64,000 bases of DNA from an uncultured Sphingomonadaceae bacterium (GCA_947497315.1 CANMFX010000002.1:744001-808000), one strand, 5' to 3'; shown: positions 46,524 to 55,135, numbered from the stretch's first letter. Numbers and translations: made by a program. Notes: generated by a model from the letters alone, not told the origin.

Positions 46524-47393
46524 TCAAATCGAACCCAGGCGTAATGTGATGTCGGCACAGTGGTGACCGGCTTGGCTGATTTCCATGGTGATGGACCCGC
46601 TTGAGCTATCCTGTCGTTTCAATTCAACGCCAAATGGGTAGTCCAACTCTACAAACCGCAGAAACTTCATCTGCCCGCCTTTGATTGCAATTGATTTGTC
46701 CGGGTTCAATAAAGCAGCAAATTGCCGGGCTACATCGGCCAAATGAGTTGAGTTTACGTGATCACCTGATCCGCTGTGATATGGGTGCACGGGTGGAAAT
46801 CCGCTTTCCTTGGTAATCAATGCTTGGGCACATGGTGGGTTTGATTGATTCAAGGGAGATAAAAAGCAATCACGTGCAACCTTCATGCCTACCGCAAATG
46901 GCGGTGCAAAGTGAAAATCAACTGAAGAAAATGAGGGAGATACTGCAACTTTTTCCTTGGCCTCCGTTCTCCATGATTCAAAATCACGGGTGCTGAAAAC
47001 GACCCCCGTTCCGTTGATATCAAGAACCGATGCACCACAAGAATCAAACAACCGCAATCGGTATCCGGGTTCACCGACGGGACCAACTAACTCGGAGACT
47101 CCAGTTACTGCATGCCCGGCGCAACCCTCGCCATAGGTCCATTCCATCTGCGTCAACGCCGTCCATTTGGTCGGGTCCAGCGACCCACGTGCCACGCTTG
47201 TTTCAACCGCAGCCCAATAGTTGATTGACTGTACAACAATAGGATCGCTCGGGGCCAGTGCCAGCCATGGCCAATGATCATGGTCCAACGAACATTCGAA
47301 CGAAACAGTTCCATCCGCAACAGCCTTGTGAGCCAAAGTATAATGAAATTCAGTCACCTTTTTCATCATATTGATGATCACAGAAGAAAACAA
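46524..47393 (-). CDS. Protein of unknown function
   Basis: A 289-residue protein not recognised. An internal Met (residue 9 or 10, MMKKVTEFHYTLAHKAV) is a second possible start. No signal peptide or membrane segment is visible. The C-terminal stretch (KFLRFVELDYPFGVELKRQD) has an alternating hydrophobic pattern that could be a hotdog-like domain, but this is a guess. It lies between two copies of a hairpin repeat on the minus strand. Confidence 0.6.
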   Translation of the reverse strand: MFSSVIINMMKKVTEFHYTLAHKAVADGTVSFECSLDHDHWPWLALAPSDPIVVQSINYWAAVETSVARGSLDPTKWTALTQMEWTYGEGCAGHAVTGVSELVGPVGEPGYRLRLFDSCGASVLDINGTGVVFSTRDFESWRTEAKEKVAVSPSFSSVDFHFAPPFAVGMKVARDCFLSPLNQSNPPCAQALITKESGFPPVHPYHSGSGDHVNSTHLADVARQFAALLNPDKSIAIKGGQMKFLRFVELDYPFGVELKRQDSSSGSITMEISQAGHHCADITLRLGSI

Positions 47394-47442
47394 ATCCTAC
47401 AACCGCGAATGCACGATATCAACGACCGTCTTGCACCTTCAG

Positions 47443-47470
47443 TGTCCGCTTTTGCGCCCAAAGCGGAGGT
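47443..47470. repeat. Dispersed hairpin repeat, copy 2
   Basis: TGTCCGCTTT TGCGCCC AAAGCGGAGGT: arms TCCGCTTT/AAAGCGGA with a seven-base loop, between the orphan gene and mtgA. Shares loop TGCGCCC with the copy at 53497. Confidence 0.6.
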
Positions 47471-47488
47471 TAGTCCGGATCAAATAAT

Positions 47489-48193
47489 CTACTGATAAAC
47501 GCAGCCGTCCAGACCCTCATTCTTGACTATGTTAATCCTCGCCGCAATCGTATTGCCATAACGCCGCGTAAAACCGCTAGCGCCGATTACCGCCCGTTTC
47601 TTGGGCAAGGGTAGAGCAGCGGCGATGCGTGCGGCTTCGATCTTTGTTAGTTCTAATGCGTCTTTCTTGAAATAGCGCTGCGCACCCGCTTGTGCGCCAT
47701 AAGTCCCGATGCCGGTTTCCGCGACATTGAGATAGACTTCCATAATCCGTTTCTTACCCCAAATTTTCTCGATCAGGAATGTGAAATAGGCTTCCAGTCC
47801 CTTGCGAAAATAGCCGCCGCCTTGCCAGAGAAAGACGTTTTTGGCGGTTTGTTGTGATATCGTGGAGCCACCGCGGATACGGCCGCCCTGCGCATTGCGC
47901 TTGATTGCCGAGCGTATGGCTTCGCGATCAAAACCGTCATGGCTGCAGAATTTGCTGTCTTCAGCAGCGATTACAGCCCGTGTCAGATTGGGGGATATCG
48001 ATTCCAGCGGTTCCCAATCCTTGGTGATGCTGTTGTTGTCCATGATCATTGTCGCCGTGATTGGGACCGGCAAGAATGCCATGAGTCCCACCCATGCAAG
48101 GGTGATCAGAAGGAAATAGACTAACAGTTTGAAAAACAGCTTGGTGATGCGTGAAGGCAAGCCTTTTGATTTTCGGCGAGATTTTAAAGCCAT
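47489..48193 (-). CDS. mtgA: Monofunctional biosynthetic peptidoglycan transglycosylase
   Basis: MtgA, 234 residues, GT51 glycosyltransferase that polymerises lipid II. N-terminal membrane helix (LFFKLLVYFLLITLAWVGLMAFL). Catalytic Glu in VIAAEDSKFCSHDGFD and motifs RGGSTISQQTAKNVFLW, KRIMEVYLNVAETG. No transpeptidase domain. The ATG at 48193 is used; it lies just after the rpoH terminator, so it may have its own promoter. Confidence 0.95.
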   Translation of the reverse strand: MALKSRRKSKGLPSRITKLFFKLLVYFLLITLAWVGLMAFLPVPITATMIMDNNSITKDWEPLESISPNLTRAVIAAEDSKFCSHDGFDREAIRSAIKRNAQGGRIRGGSTISQQTAKNVFLWQGGGYFRKGLEAYFTFLIEKIWGKKRIMEVYLNVAETGIGTYGAQAGAQRYFKKDALELTKIEAARIAAALPLPKKRAVIGASGFTRRYGNTIAARINIVKNEGLDGCVYQ

Positions 48194-48204
48194 GATCACC
48201 AAAT

Positions 48205-48247
48205 AATGAAAAAGCGCCCCGAAAACAAATGTTGTTTCGGGGCGCTA
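48205..48247 (-). terminator. Intrinsic terminator after rpoH
   Basis: On the minus strand AGCGCCCCGAAA, a short loop, then TTTCGGGGCGCT followed by TTTTT. The stem is strong. It lies between rpoH and mtgA and ends just before the mtgA start. Confidence 0.85.
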
Positions 48248-48278
48248 AAATCTTTAGAAATTCTCAGAAGTTGAAGAA

Positions 48279-49187
48279 TCAACCCGCTGTAAGCAGTTGT
48301 TTTTCTCCAGCAATACGCAGCATCGCCTTTTGCAGCTTCTCAAATGCGCGAACTTCAATCTGTCTGATCCGCTCGCGGCTGACTTCATAGACCTTGCTCA
48401 GGTCTTCCAGCGTTTTGGGATCTTCCGACAAACGCCGTTCAGCAAGAATATGCTGTTCGCGTTCGTTGAGCGATTCCATTGCTTCGGTCAGCATCTCATG
48501 TCGGAAATCAGCTTCCTGCGCGTCAGCAATCTGCTGGTCATGCAGTGGACCGTCATCTTCCAATGTATCCTGCCACTGGCCGCCATCGCCATCTTCCGAC
48601 AAAGGCACGTTCAGCGACGCATCGCCGCCCATGGACATGCGGCGGTTCATATTGACCACCTCATGTTCAGCCACGCCGAGATCGGTTGAAATCTTGTTCA
48701 CATCTTCAGGCGACAAGTCGCCGTCTTCAAATGCTTCGAGATTGTTTTTCATCCGGCGCAGGTTGAAGAAAAGCTTCTTCTGTGCGGCGGTCGTACCCAT
48801 TTTCACGAGGCTCCAGCTGCGCAATACATATTCCTGTATCGAAGCGCGAATCCACCACATGGCATAGGTCGCCAGGCGGAAACCTCTATCGGGCTCAAAT
48901 TTCTTCACGCCCTGCATCAGGCCAACATTACCCTCGGAAATCAGGTCCGAGACAGGCAGGCCATAGCCGCGAAAGCCCATGGCGATTTTAGCCACGAGTC
49001 GCAGGTGGGACGTTACTAACTGGGCCGCCGCTTCCTGATCTTTATGCTCAGAATAGCGTTTCGCCAGCATATATTCTTGTTCGGGTGTCAATAACGGAAA
49101 TTTACGCACTTCCGAAAGATAACGGTTCAGGCTCGCGTCCCCCCCTAAGGCAGGGATTTTTGCCGGAACATTGCTATTATTAGCCAT
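48279..49187 (-). CDS. rpoH: RNA polymerase heat-shock sigma factor (sigma-32)
   Basis: RpoH, 302 residues from ATG 49187 with AAGGAA upstream. Regions: 2.2-2.4 (DLISEGNVGLMQGVKKFEPDRGFRLATYAMWWIRASIQEYVL), the RpoH box QKKLFFNLRRMKNN, and region 4 (LNEREQHILAERRL ... SRERIRQIEVRAFEKLQKAM). The RpoH box distinguishes it from RpoD. Followed by a terminator. Confidence 0.96.
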   Translation of the reverse strand: MANNSNVPAKIPALGGDASLNRYLSEVRKFPLLTPEQEYMLAKRYSEHKDQEAAAQLVTSHLRLVAKIAMGFRGYGLPVSDLISEGNVGLMQGVKKFEPDRGFRLATYAMWWIRASIQEYVLRSWSLVKMGTTAAQKKLFFNLRRMKNNLEAFEDGDLSPEDVNKISTDLGVAEHEVVNMNRRMSMGGDASLNVPLSEDGDGGQWQDTLEDDGPLHDQQIADAQEADFRHEMLTEAMESLNEREQHILAERRLSEDPKTLEDLSKVYEVSRERIRQIEVRAFEKLQKAMLRIAGEKQLLTAG

Positions 49188-49261
49188 TTTTGTTCCTTCT
49201 CTGGTTTGCCGCCGGGCCTCATCAAGCACCCATTGGTCTCATTCCATATAGTATCTAATAT

Positions 49262-50215
49262 CTATACACGCAACTTACTGAATAGTTCCTGCATATCGGG
49301 TGGAAAGTTACAGTTAAATAACAATTTTTCTCCCGTTATGGGGTGAACAAATCCAAGAATAGCAGCATGTAGTGCCTGACGGCAAAATCGAATATCTTTT
49401 CTGCCGGAAAGCAATGATTTTCGACGAGTACCATATAGGGGATCGCCGATAAGACTATACCCGATATGGGACATATGGACCCTCACCTGATGGGTACGTC
49501 CGGTTTCCAGCGTACATTCGACTAAAGTGGCACCATTTAGCGGCTCTTTGGTCGTATAATGTGTAATTGCCGTCTTTCCCTTATCATCGCCGACCACGGC
49601 CATTTTCTTGCGATCTGTATTGCTGCGACCGATATTGCCTTCAATTGTTGCCGAATGCGGATTCGGTCGGCCGTTGCATATCGCGAGATAGCGGCGTTCT
49701 ATATCATGGGCCGCGAACAAAGCGGTCAAGCCCTGATGGGCTTTGTCGGTTTTTGCCGCCACCATCAATCCGGAAGTATCCTTATCAATCCGGTGGACAA
49801 TGCCGGGGCGGGTCACGCCGCCAATGCCTGATAGCTGCCCTTTGCAATGATGGAGCAAGGCGTTGACCAATGTTCCATCGGGATGACCGGCGGCGGGATG
49901 AACTACCATTCCGGCGGGTTTGTTGACGACAATGAGGTGATCATCTTCGAAAACCAGATCCAGCGGAATGTCCTGCGGTTGTGCAGGGCCTTCAATCGGT
50001 GCGGGAACCGTCAGCGCAAAAGTCTTGCCCGCACATTTTTTGGACGCGGGGTCAGTGCAGGTGGCTCCATCAATCAGCAAATTGCCGCTTGTGATCAGAT
50101 TTTTGATCCGTTCCCGCGACAAGTCATCCAGAAAGCCGGCCAAGGCCGCATCAAGCCGCTGTTTCTTGTCGGTTTCTGGCACGATGCCGGATTTTATGGA
50201 TTGCCCCGTTGTCAT
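49262..50215 (-). CDS. RluD-type 23S rRNA pseudouridine synthase
   Basis: RluA/RluD family, 317 residues, pseudouridylates rRNA. An S4-like N-terminal domain (RLDAALAGFLDDLSRERIKNLITSGNLLIDG) precedes the catalytic domain, with Asp144 in HRIDKDTSGL, and GRTHQVRVHMSHIGYSLIGDPLYG. Domain order favours RluD over RluA or RluC, but the exact site is not certain. Confidence 0.9.
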   Translation of the reverse strand: MTTGQSIKSGIVPETDKKQRLDAALAGFLDDLSRERIKNLITSGNLLIDGATCTDPASKKCAGKTFALTVPAPIEGPAQPQDIPLDLVFEDDHLIVVNKPAGMVVHPAAGHPDGTLVNALLHHCKGQLSGIGGVTRPGIVHRIDKDTSGLMVAAKTDKAHQGLTALFAAHDIERRYLAICNGRPNPHSATIEGNIGRSNTDRKKMAVVGDDKGKTAITHYTTKEPLNGATLVECTLETGRTHQVRVHMSHIGYSLIGDPLYGTRRKSLLSGRKDIRFCRQALHAAILGFVHPITGEKLLFNCNFPPDMQELFSKLRV

Positions 50216-50231
50216 CGCCTAGATGTGGGCT

Positions 50232-50663
50232 ATGAAACTGGTCATATCAAGCGCGATATTGGACGATTTGCAGCAACTTGCCCATGAAACGGCTCCTGAG
50301 GAGGCTTGCGGGTTGCTCTTTGGCGACAATGGGACAGTTTCGCACTTTAAGGCGATGCTAAATGTCGCGGAAAATCGCCTCCGGCATTTTGAAATCGACC
50401 CCGGTGATCTAATCGCTGCGGAGCGAGCGATGCGGAACGAAGGCCCCAAAATTATCGGCTATTTTCATTCGCACCCATCCGGTGCTGTGGAACCGTCAGA
50501 AACAGATGCTGCTATGGCGGCGGCAGATGAACGGATATGGCTTATTATCAACGGTGAGGAAGCAGCCGCATGGCAGGCAACCCAAAAGGGCGAAATATAT
50601 GGTCGCTTTGATCCAATCACCCTTGATTGCCAAAGCACAAAAGGCCAAACAGCCGACAATTGA
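50232..50663 (+). CDS. JAMM/MPN metallopeptidase (M67 family)
   Basis: An about 143-residue Zn-dependent peptidase (start at 50232 or 50223). The JAMM motif is HSHPSGAVEPSETD (HxH-x7-S-x2-D), with the upstream Glu in PEEACGLLFGD. Bacterial members cleave ubiquitin-like sulfur carriers such as ThiS/CysO-type or act on unknown proteins. No sulfur-carrier gene is adjacent. It lies 16 bases from the divergent rluD-like gene. Confidence 0.85.
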   Translation: MKLVISSAILDDLQQLAHETAPEEACGLLFGDNGTVSHFKAMLNVAENRLRHFEIDPGDLIAAERAMRNEGPKIIGYFHSHPSGAVEPSETDAAMAAADERIWLIINGEEAAAWQATQKGEIYGRFDPITLDCQSTKGQTADN

Positions 50664-50690
50664 GTTTTCACAAGTTAAGGGCCCATTCCC

Positions 50691-51329
50691 ATGTCTCAAT
50701 CCGGTGTCGATCTCGCTGCATTGCTTTGTTCAAAATTATGTCATGATCTGTTGAGCCCGGTTGGTGCAATCAACAATGGTTTGGAGTTGCTGGAAGATGA
50801 AACGGACCCTGAGATGCGGGATCGCTGTCTGGATTTGCTTGCGGACAGCGCCCGGGCATCGGCGGATAAATTGAAATATTTCCGATTGGCCTTCGGCGCC
50901 GCAGGCGGTTTCGGTGATGAAGTCGATCCTGCCGAAGCAAAACAGCTGGTCGAAAGCCTGGTTGGCGATCAAGGTAAAATTACACTGGGTTGGGCTGTTC
51001 AGAGCGGCACGCTACCAAAAAAAGCGATCAAGATTCTTTTGAACCTAGCCCTTATTGCCCGGGAAGCGTTGGTACGCGGTGGACAACTGGATGTTGGTGC
51101 GGAACAGGGCAATAATGGTATCGAAGTTGTCGTCCGCGCTGAAGGACCGAAAATCGCATTGGATGACGGTATTCGTGCGGCATTGGAAGGTACGTTGCCG
51201 CAATCGGAACTGACCGCCAGGACAGCAGCTGCCTGGATGTCTCGTGAACTGTCATGCGAGAATGGCGGTGACCTGCGGGTATCGCCCGCTTCCGGTACAG
51301 AACTTTTGTTGGGCGCGATTGTCGCCTGA
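50691..51329 (+). CDS. chpT: Histidine phosphotransferase ChpT
   Basis: A 212-residue ChpT-like protein that passes phosphoryl groups from CckA to CtrA and CpdR. The phospho-accepting His18 is in LCHDLLSPVGAINNG, followed by a four-helix dimer half and a degenerate ATPase-like C-terminal half (GTELLLGAIV). Widely conserved in alphaproteobacteria. It follows the JAMM gene by 27 bases. Confidence 0.92.
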   Translation: MSQSGVDLAALLCSKLCHDLLSPVGAINNGLELLEDETDPEMRDRCLDLLADSARASADKLKYFRLAFGAAGGFGDEVDPAEAKQLVESLVGDQGKITLGWAVQSGTLPKKAIKILLNLALIAREALVRGGQLDVGAEQGNNGIEVVVRAEGPKIALDDGIRAALEGTLPQSELTARTAAAWMSRELSCENGGDLRVSPASGTELLLGAIVA

Positions 51330-51356
51330 TAAAAGGGATTGAAGGAGCCTTTTACG

Positions 51357-52049
51357 ATGGACATGATCTGGACGCCTTCTCCCAATTTTGACGAGCGTAA
51401 GCTGCCTGTCAGCATTTTGGTAATGCACTATACTGGCATGAAGGACGCCGCGTCGGCCATAAATTGGCTCGCGAATCCCGACGCCAAGGTGTCCGCTCAT
51501 TATGTCGTGACCGAGGATGGCCAGGTTGTGAACATGGTCAAGGAAGAAAACCGCGCCTGGCACGCCGGACGCGGCTATTGGCGCGGCATCGAAGATGTGA
51601 ACAGCGCCAGTATCGGCATTGAGATCGTAAATCCGGGCCATGAATGGGGCTATGTGCCATTTCCCGAGGAACAGATGGATGCGGTGACGCGACTGGCCCA
51701 TGATATCGTCAAACGCCACGGTATCGTGCCGACCAATGTGATAGGTCATAGCGACCTTGCACCGGCGCGAAAGCAGGATCCGGGAGAACTGTTCGATTGG
51801 GACCGGCTTGCGAGACACGGCATCGCGCTCAAAAAACCGCCTCTAAATCTTGGCGAACCACCATGGACAGACGGCGGTTTTATGCTGGCACTGGAACGCT
51901 TTGGCTATGATATTACCGCTGAGAAAGATGCAGTCGTAGCTTTCCAGAGACGTTTTCGCCCTAAAAACATCGACGGCGTTATCGATGGAGAATGCCGGAC
52001 GCTGTTATTATCTTTAATGCTCGACAGAGAGCGTGGAATCACTAAATAG
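51357..52049 (+). CDS. N-acetylmuramoyl-L-alanine amidase (AmpD-like)
   Basis: An amidase_2 protein of about 230 residues. The ATG at 51357 is chosen for the GGAG site 9 bases upstream. Zn ligands are His in ILVMHYTGMK, VNMVKEENRAWHAGRG and VIGHSDLAPARKQDPG. The C-terminal ~60 residues look like a peptidoglycan-binding domain (FGYDITAEKDAVVAFQRRF). No signal peptide, so it probably acts in the cytoplasm on recycled muropeptides. rnpB starts about 6 bases downstream. Confidence 0.9.
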   Translation: MDMIWTPSPNFDERKLPVSILVMHYTGMKDAASAINWLANPDAKVSAHYVVTEDGQVVNMVKEENRAWHAGRGYWRGIEDVNSASIGIEIVNPGHEWGYVPFPEEQMDAVTRLAHDIVKRHGIVPTNVIGHSDLAPARKQDPGELFDWDRLARHGIALKKPPLNLGEPPWTDGGFMLALERFGYDITAEKDAVVAFQRRFRPKNIDGVIDGECRTLLLSLMLDRERGITK

Positions 52050-52055
52050 AGCGCA

Positions 52056-52491
52056 CCAGAGGGTCGGCCAGTCGCCTGCCTTCGCTAAAGCTATGGCAGA
52101 CAGGCTCCGCAAATATTTGCATAAAGGGCCTGCCCACCGAAGCCTTGGCGAAGGTGGGAGGAAAGTCCGGGCTCCACGATTTAAAGGTGCCGGATAACGT
52201 CCGGCGGACAGGGGAGAGATCGCCTGTTCAGGGACAGTGCAACAGAAAGAAGGTCGCGAAGGTTTCGACCCCGTGACGTTGAAAGGGTGCGGTAAGAGCG
52301 CACCGCGGGTCTGGTAACAGGCCTGGCACGGTAAACCCCACCTGGAGCAAAACCAAATAGGGGCGGCATATGGCTATTTCGGCCTGCAGCCCGGGTTGGT
52401 TGCTAGAGCGGCGCAGCAATGCATCGCCAAGATGAATGACTGGCTATTCCTTGCAAAAGGATGGACAGAACCCGGCTTATAGGCCCTCTGG
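52056..52491 (+). ncRNA. rnpB: RNase P RNA (class A)
   Basis: All conserved regions appear in order: GAGGAAAGTCCGGGCTCCA near the 5' side, AGTGCAACAGAAAG in the middle, GGTAAACCCCA, and ACAGAACCCGGCTTATAGG at the 3' side. P1 is formed by CCAGAGGG at the start and CCCTCTGG at the end. It begins 6 bases after the amidase stop, which suggests either cotranscription or a promoter inside the amidase gene. It processes tRNA 5' ends. Confidence 0.95.
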
Positions 52492-52581
52492 TATTCTCGG
52501 CTTAAACGCCATTTTGATCGAAATTGAACGTTGTTGCTGATTTCGAAGCAGCAAAGCCTGCTCGGAACTAAGGGCTGCTAG

Positions 52582-52598
52582 ATCCCGAAAGCGGACAC
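52582..52598. repeat. Half copy of the dispersed hairpin repeat
   Basis: ATCCCGAAAGCGGACAC, matching one arm and the loop of the copy at 46463. Paired arm absent. Confidence 0.45.
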
Positions 52599-52703
52599 TA
52601 GCTTTAGGCAATTCAGAGAGACCGTAAAATAGAAATGTCAGAGATAGATTTTTGAGTTTAGAAAAAGAGTCGAAGTTAGCAGTACGAATGGTAAGCCGTG
52701 GCT

Positions 52704-53030
52704 ATGATAATTTTTGGATTGATATTTGGTTTTTTTACCGCAGCTTTTTGTTGGGGCGTGAATGGCCGATTAGAAGCCCGGGCAAAAACCGGGTTTCTAA
52801 AAATCGGCACTGATGCAGTTCAAAAAATGTTCAAAAAAGGCCGCGGATTTAGAATAGCACGGCTAGTGCTATATTTCACTGTTCCGGTCTCATTCTTTTG
52901 TGGTGTATATTTTGAAGATATTAAAATGAGATATGCTCTGGGACTTACCATTGCAGTTTTTTTTGTCTCATACTGTCTTATCTTCACACTGGCGGTGTTT
53001 GATTTAAACAAGAAAGATGATCTGAAATAG
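52704..53030 (+). CDS. Small membrane protein of unknown function
   Basis: About 108 residues with three hydrophobic segments: IIFGLIFGFFTAAFCWGV, LVLYFTVPVSFFCGVYF and YALGLTIAVFFVSYCLIFTLAV, separated by basic loops. A GTG at 52698 is an alternative start. Codons are richer in A/T than the neighbours. No family was recognised. Confidence 0.6.
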   Translation: MIIFGLIFGFFTAAFCWGVNGRLEARAKTGFLKIGTDAVQKMFKKGRGFRIARLVLYFTVPVSFFCGVYFEDIKMRYALGLTIAVFFVSYCLIFTLAVFDLNKKDDLK

Positions 53031-53063
53031 CTTCAGTCGCGTCGTCTAATTTGGCGTCTGCAA

Positions 53064-53081
53064 TATCCCGAAAGCTGACAC
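53064..53081. repeat. Half copy of the dispersed hairpin repeat
   Basis: TATCCCGAAAGCTGACAC, one base different from the half copy at 52582; located at the end of the small membrane protein gene. Confidence 0.45.
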
Positions 53082-53082
53082 T

Positions 53083-53430
53083 TCAATCTAGATCAGTCCA
53101 ACACCATTGACCGGTTTGCATCTTCTTGAAGCTTACCGAAACGACAGACCAATCTCGATTCGCGATACTTGGATCATCATAGTCGAACTTGGTTTCGTAG
53201 GTACAAATGGCTCGACCTCTACGTCCTTCCGTCCATTGGCAATTGAATCCTCTTTCTTTGCTGCTCCCTTCGGCCATTTCCGGGATCAGGCAATTGTCTT
53301 CGAGCACGCAATCGCAACTATTATCAGCATCGGCATCCAAAAATGATGGCAAGTCATTGGATTGTGAACAGCTTGCCGCCAGCGAAAAACTGAGAGCTAG
53401 AGCTATTAGTTGCAGATAATCGGACTTCAT
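53083..53430 (-). CDS. Small lipoprotein of unknown function
   Basis: A 115-residue protein with a signal sequence and lipobox (LSFSLAASC). The mature part is acidic with several Cys (DNSCDCVLEDNC, GFNCQW, AICTYE, GQWCW), likely disulfide-bonded. No family was recognised. It lies between two repeat copies. Confidence 0.6.
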   Translation of the reverse strand: MKSDYLQLIALALSFSLAASCSQSNDLPSFLDADADNSCDCVLEDNCLIPEMAEGSSKERGFNCQWTEGRRGRAICTYETKFDYDDPSIANRDWSVVSVSFKKMQTGQWCWTDLD

Positions 53431-53496
53431 TTCTACAGACTAACCTGCGTGGCCAGTGCCTACAATAACGTTGGATAGGAAAAGATGCTTAACCTA

Positions 53497-53525
53497 ACGT
53501 CCGCTTTTGCGCCCAAAGCAGACAT
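53497..53525. repeat. Dispersed hairpin repeat, copy 5
   Basis: ACGTCCGCTTT TGCGCCC AAAGCAGACAT: arms with one mismatch, same loop as copy 2. It sits upstream of the J-domain gene. Confidence 0.55.
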
Positions 53526-53574
53526 CTTAAAATTACCGCTGGCAGTGATCCAGTAGCCTTGCTAAAAGTCGCAT

Positions 53575-54111
53575 ATGCCAAAAGCAAAACGATCCGATAA
53601 CTGGGGTTTCCCCCGCTGGGGTAGCTATGAAAGCTCGCGTGAAGCAGAGCAGGTGAAGATTTGCGACCGGCATGGGTGTAACGACGCGGGCAATTGTCCC
53701 GCTCCTAAATCACCCAATAGTCCGGACCGCTGGTATTTCTGTGAGAAACACGCTGCAGAATATAATCGTGGCTGGGATTATTTCGAAGGCCTCGACAAGG
53801 AAGAGCGGGCGAAACGCGAAGCGGATGAGCAACGCGATGCTAATGCCTACCAGGAAGCGAAACATTATAGCTGGATGGGATCCGGCGATGGCAGCCGCTC
53901 GCGCGACGAGATGACGGCGCTGGAGATATTCGATCTGACGCCTGATGTTGATTTTGAGACGGTAAAAAAGGCATGGCGTGCGATGGCAAAGGAATATCAT
54001 CCTGATGTCAATCCCGGTGATGAAGAGGCTGCCAAGAAGTTTCAGGCGGCGCAGGCGGCCTTTGATGTGCTTAAAATCGCTGAAGAGCGTCGGGTTTGGA
54101 AGCCGGTTTAA
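53575..54111 (+). CDS. J-domain protein with N-terminal Cys/His cluster
   Basis: A 178-residue DnaJ-type cochaperone. The J domain is at the C-terminus (about residues 115-175), with the HPD motif in AKEYHPDVNPG. The N-terminal part holds C-D-R-H-G-C, a third Cys, and F-C-E-K-H, which may bind zinc. The central part is charged and Tyr-rich. This domain order is seen in alphaproteobacterial J proteins without the Gly/Phe and zinc-ribbon parts of DnaJ. Converges with sufE with a 4-base overlap. Confidence 0.88.
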   Translation: MPKAKRSDNWGFPRWGSYESSREAEQVKICDRHGCNDAGNCPAPKSPNSPDRWYFCEKHAAEYNRGWDYFEGLDKEERAKREADEQRDANAYQEAKHYSWMGSGDGSRSRDEMTALEIFDLTPDVDFETVKKAWRAMAKEYHPDVNPGDEEAAKKFQAAQAAFDVLKIAEERRVWKPV

Positions 54112-54518
54112 GCTTTTTGGTACCGAGTGGCCGTTTCTTCAATAAGCGCAATCATGTTCGGAATACCTTGGGTCCGATTGGAGCTGAGCTGGTTTTTCAA
54201 ATCAAACGGCGCAAGCATTTCCGCAATATTGGTTTTCAAGACGGCATCAATCGGTTGATCCTGAACAGTTTCGAGCACGAGCGCGATGATACCTTTGGTA
54301 ATGGCTGCATTGCTGTCGGCAAGAAAATGCAGGCGCCCATCGTCCAACTGTGTCGGATAAACCCAAACTGAAGCAGAACATCCGCGTACCAATGTCGCGT
54401 CGGTTTTCAGGGCATCGGGCATGGCTTCCAGCTCTTTGCCCAAATCGATCAGAAGCCGGTATCGGTCGTCAGCTTCCAGGAATTCATATTCTTCTACAAG
54501 ATCGTCAAATTTGCTCAT
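54108..54518 (-). CDS. sufE: SufE cysteine desulfurase sulfur acceptor
   Basis: SufE, 136 residues, accepts sulfur from SufS in Fe-S cluster assembly. Acceptor Cys47 lies in LVRGCSASVWVYP. The rest (ADSNAAITKGIIALVLETVQDQPIDAVL) is typical. No suf operon partners are near. It lies 54 bases after the last psp-operon paralogue and may be transcribed with it. Confidence 0.93.
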   Translation of the reverse strand: MSKFDDLVEEYEFLEADDRYRLLIDLGKELEAMPDALKTDATLVRGCSASVWVYPTQLDDGRLHFLADSNAAITKGIIALVLETVQDQPIDAVLKTNIAEMLAPFDLKNQLSSNRTQGIPNMIALIEETATRYQKA

Positions 54519-54572
54519 CCCCGCCCGCTAGCAGGGCAGGGGATTCGCGTCATCCCTTTTTAAGGTTGGTTG

Positions 54573-54803
54573 TTAAAGCTCCACTCCGGCAGCAATCGCT
54601 TCCAGTTTGCGGATGCGTTCCTTCAGGTCCGCAACCTCTATTCGCGATGTAGCACTGGGGGGATTTTCCTCTCGCCTTTGTTCCAATTCCTTGGATTTGA
54701 GGTCAATCCAGTCCCTCCACCCACGCAGAGCGATAAGGGAGACCGCCGTTAGTCCGATCAGGGTAAACGCAGCAATCATCAGGTAAAAACTGGGTTCTGG
54801 CAT
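54573..54803 (-). CDS. Membrane-anchored coiled-coil protein, psp-linked paralogue 6
   Basis: A 76-residue protein with one N-terminal membrane segment (FYLMIAAFTLIGLTAVSLIAL) and a charged helical tail ending ADLKERIRKLEAIAAGVEL. The tail retains the LKERxxxLExIA pattern of the other paralogues, although it lacks the final EIExLR. It is the last of six in the psp cluster, 42 bases after paralogue 5. Confidence 0.7.
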   Translation of the reverse strand: MPEPSFYLMIAAFTLIGLTAVSLIALRGWRDWIDLKSKELEQRREENPPSATSRIEVADLKERIRKLEAIAAGVEL

Positions 54804-54845
54804 GATGCTATCCTTCTTCTTTTCCTGCTTCTTTGAGGGACCGAT

Positions 54846-55106
54846 CTATTGGTCCCGCAATTTCTCTATTTCATTTTCCAGTTCGCGTGCGCCGCGATCA
54901 TCGGTGGCTATTTTCTCAAGTACTGCCACACGTTCCTTGAGATATTTAACCTCTTCACGAAGCCGTCCGGCATCGGGGTCAACCATAGTGACAGGGTTAC
55001 CATCTTCATCCGACGCGATGCCATTTTTGGCCTGAATACGGGTACTGACGACCTTTCCGATGGTGATCACGATGATGATGGCAACAACCATTTCAAACGG
55101 GTTCAT
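54846..55106 (-). CDS. Membrane-anchored coiled-coil protein, psp-linked paralogue 5
   Basis: An 86-residue protein: N-terminal segment MVVAIIIVITIGKVV, then a charged region with EVKYLKERVAVLEKIATD and ELENEIEKLRDQ at the end. Nearly the same C-terminal 30 residues as paralogue 4, so they look like a tandem duplication. No function beyond the family pattern is known. Confidence 0.75.
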   Translation of the reverse strand: MNPFEMVVAIIIVITIGKVVSTRIQAKNGIASDEDGNPVTMVDPDAGRLREEVKYLKERVAVLEKIATDDRGARELENEIEKLRDQ

Positions 55107-55135
55107 TTATTCTCTTCCCTCCAATTGCTTCTTGC

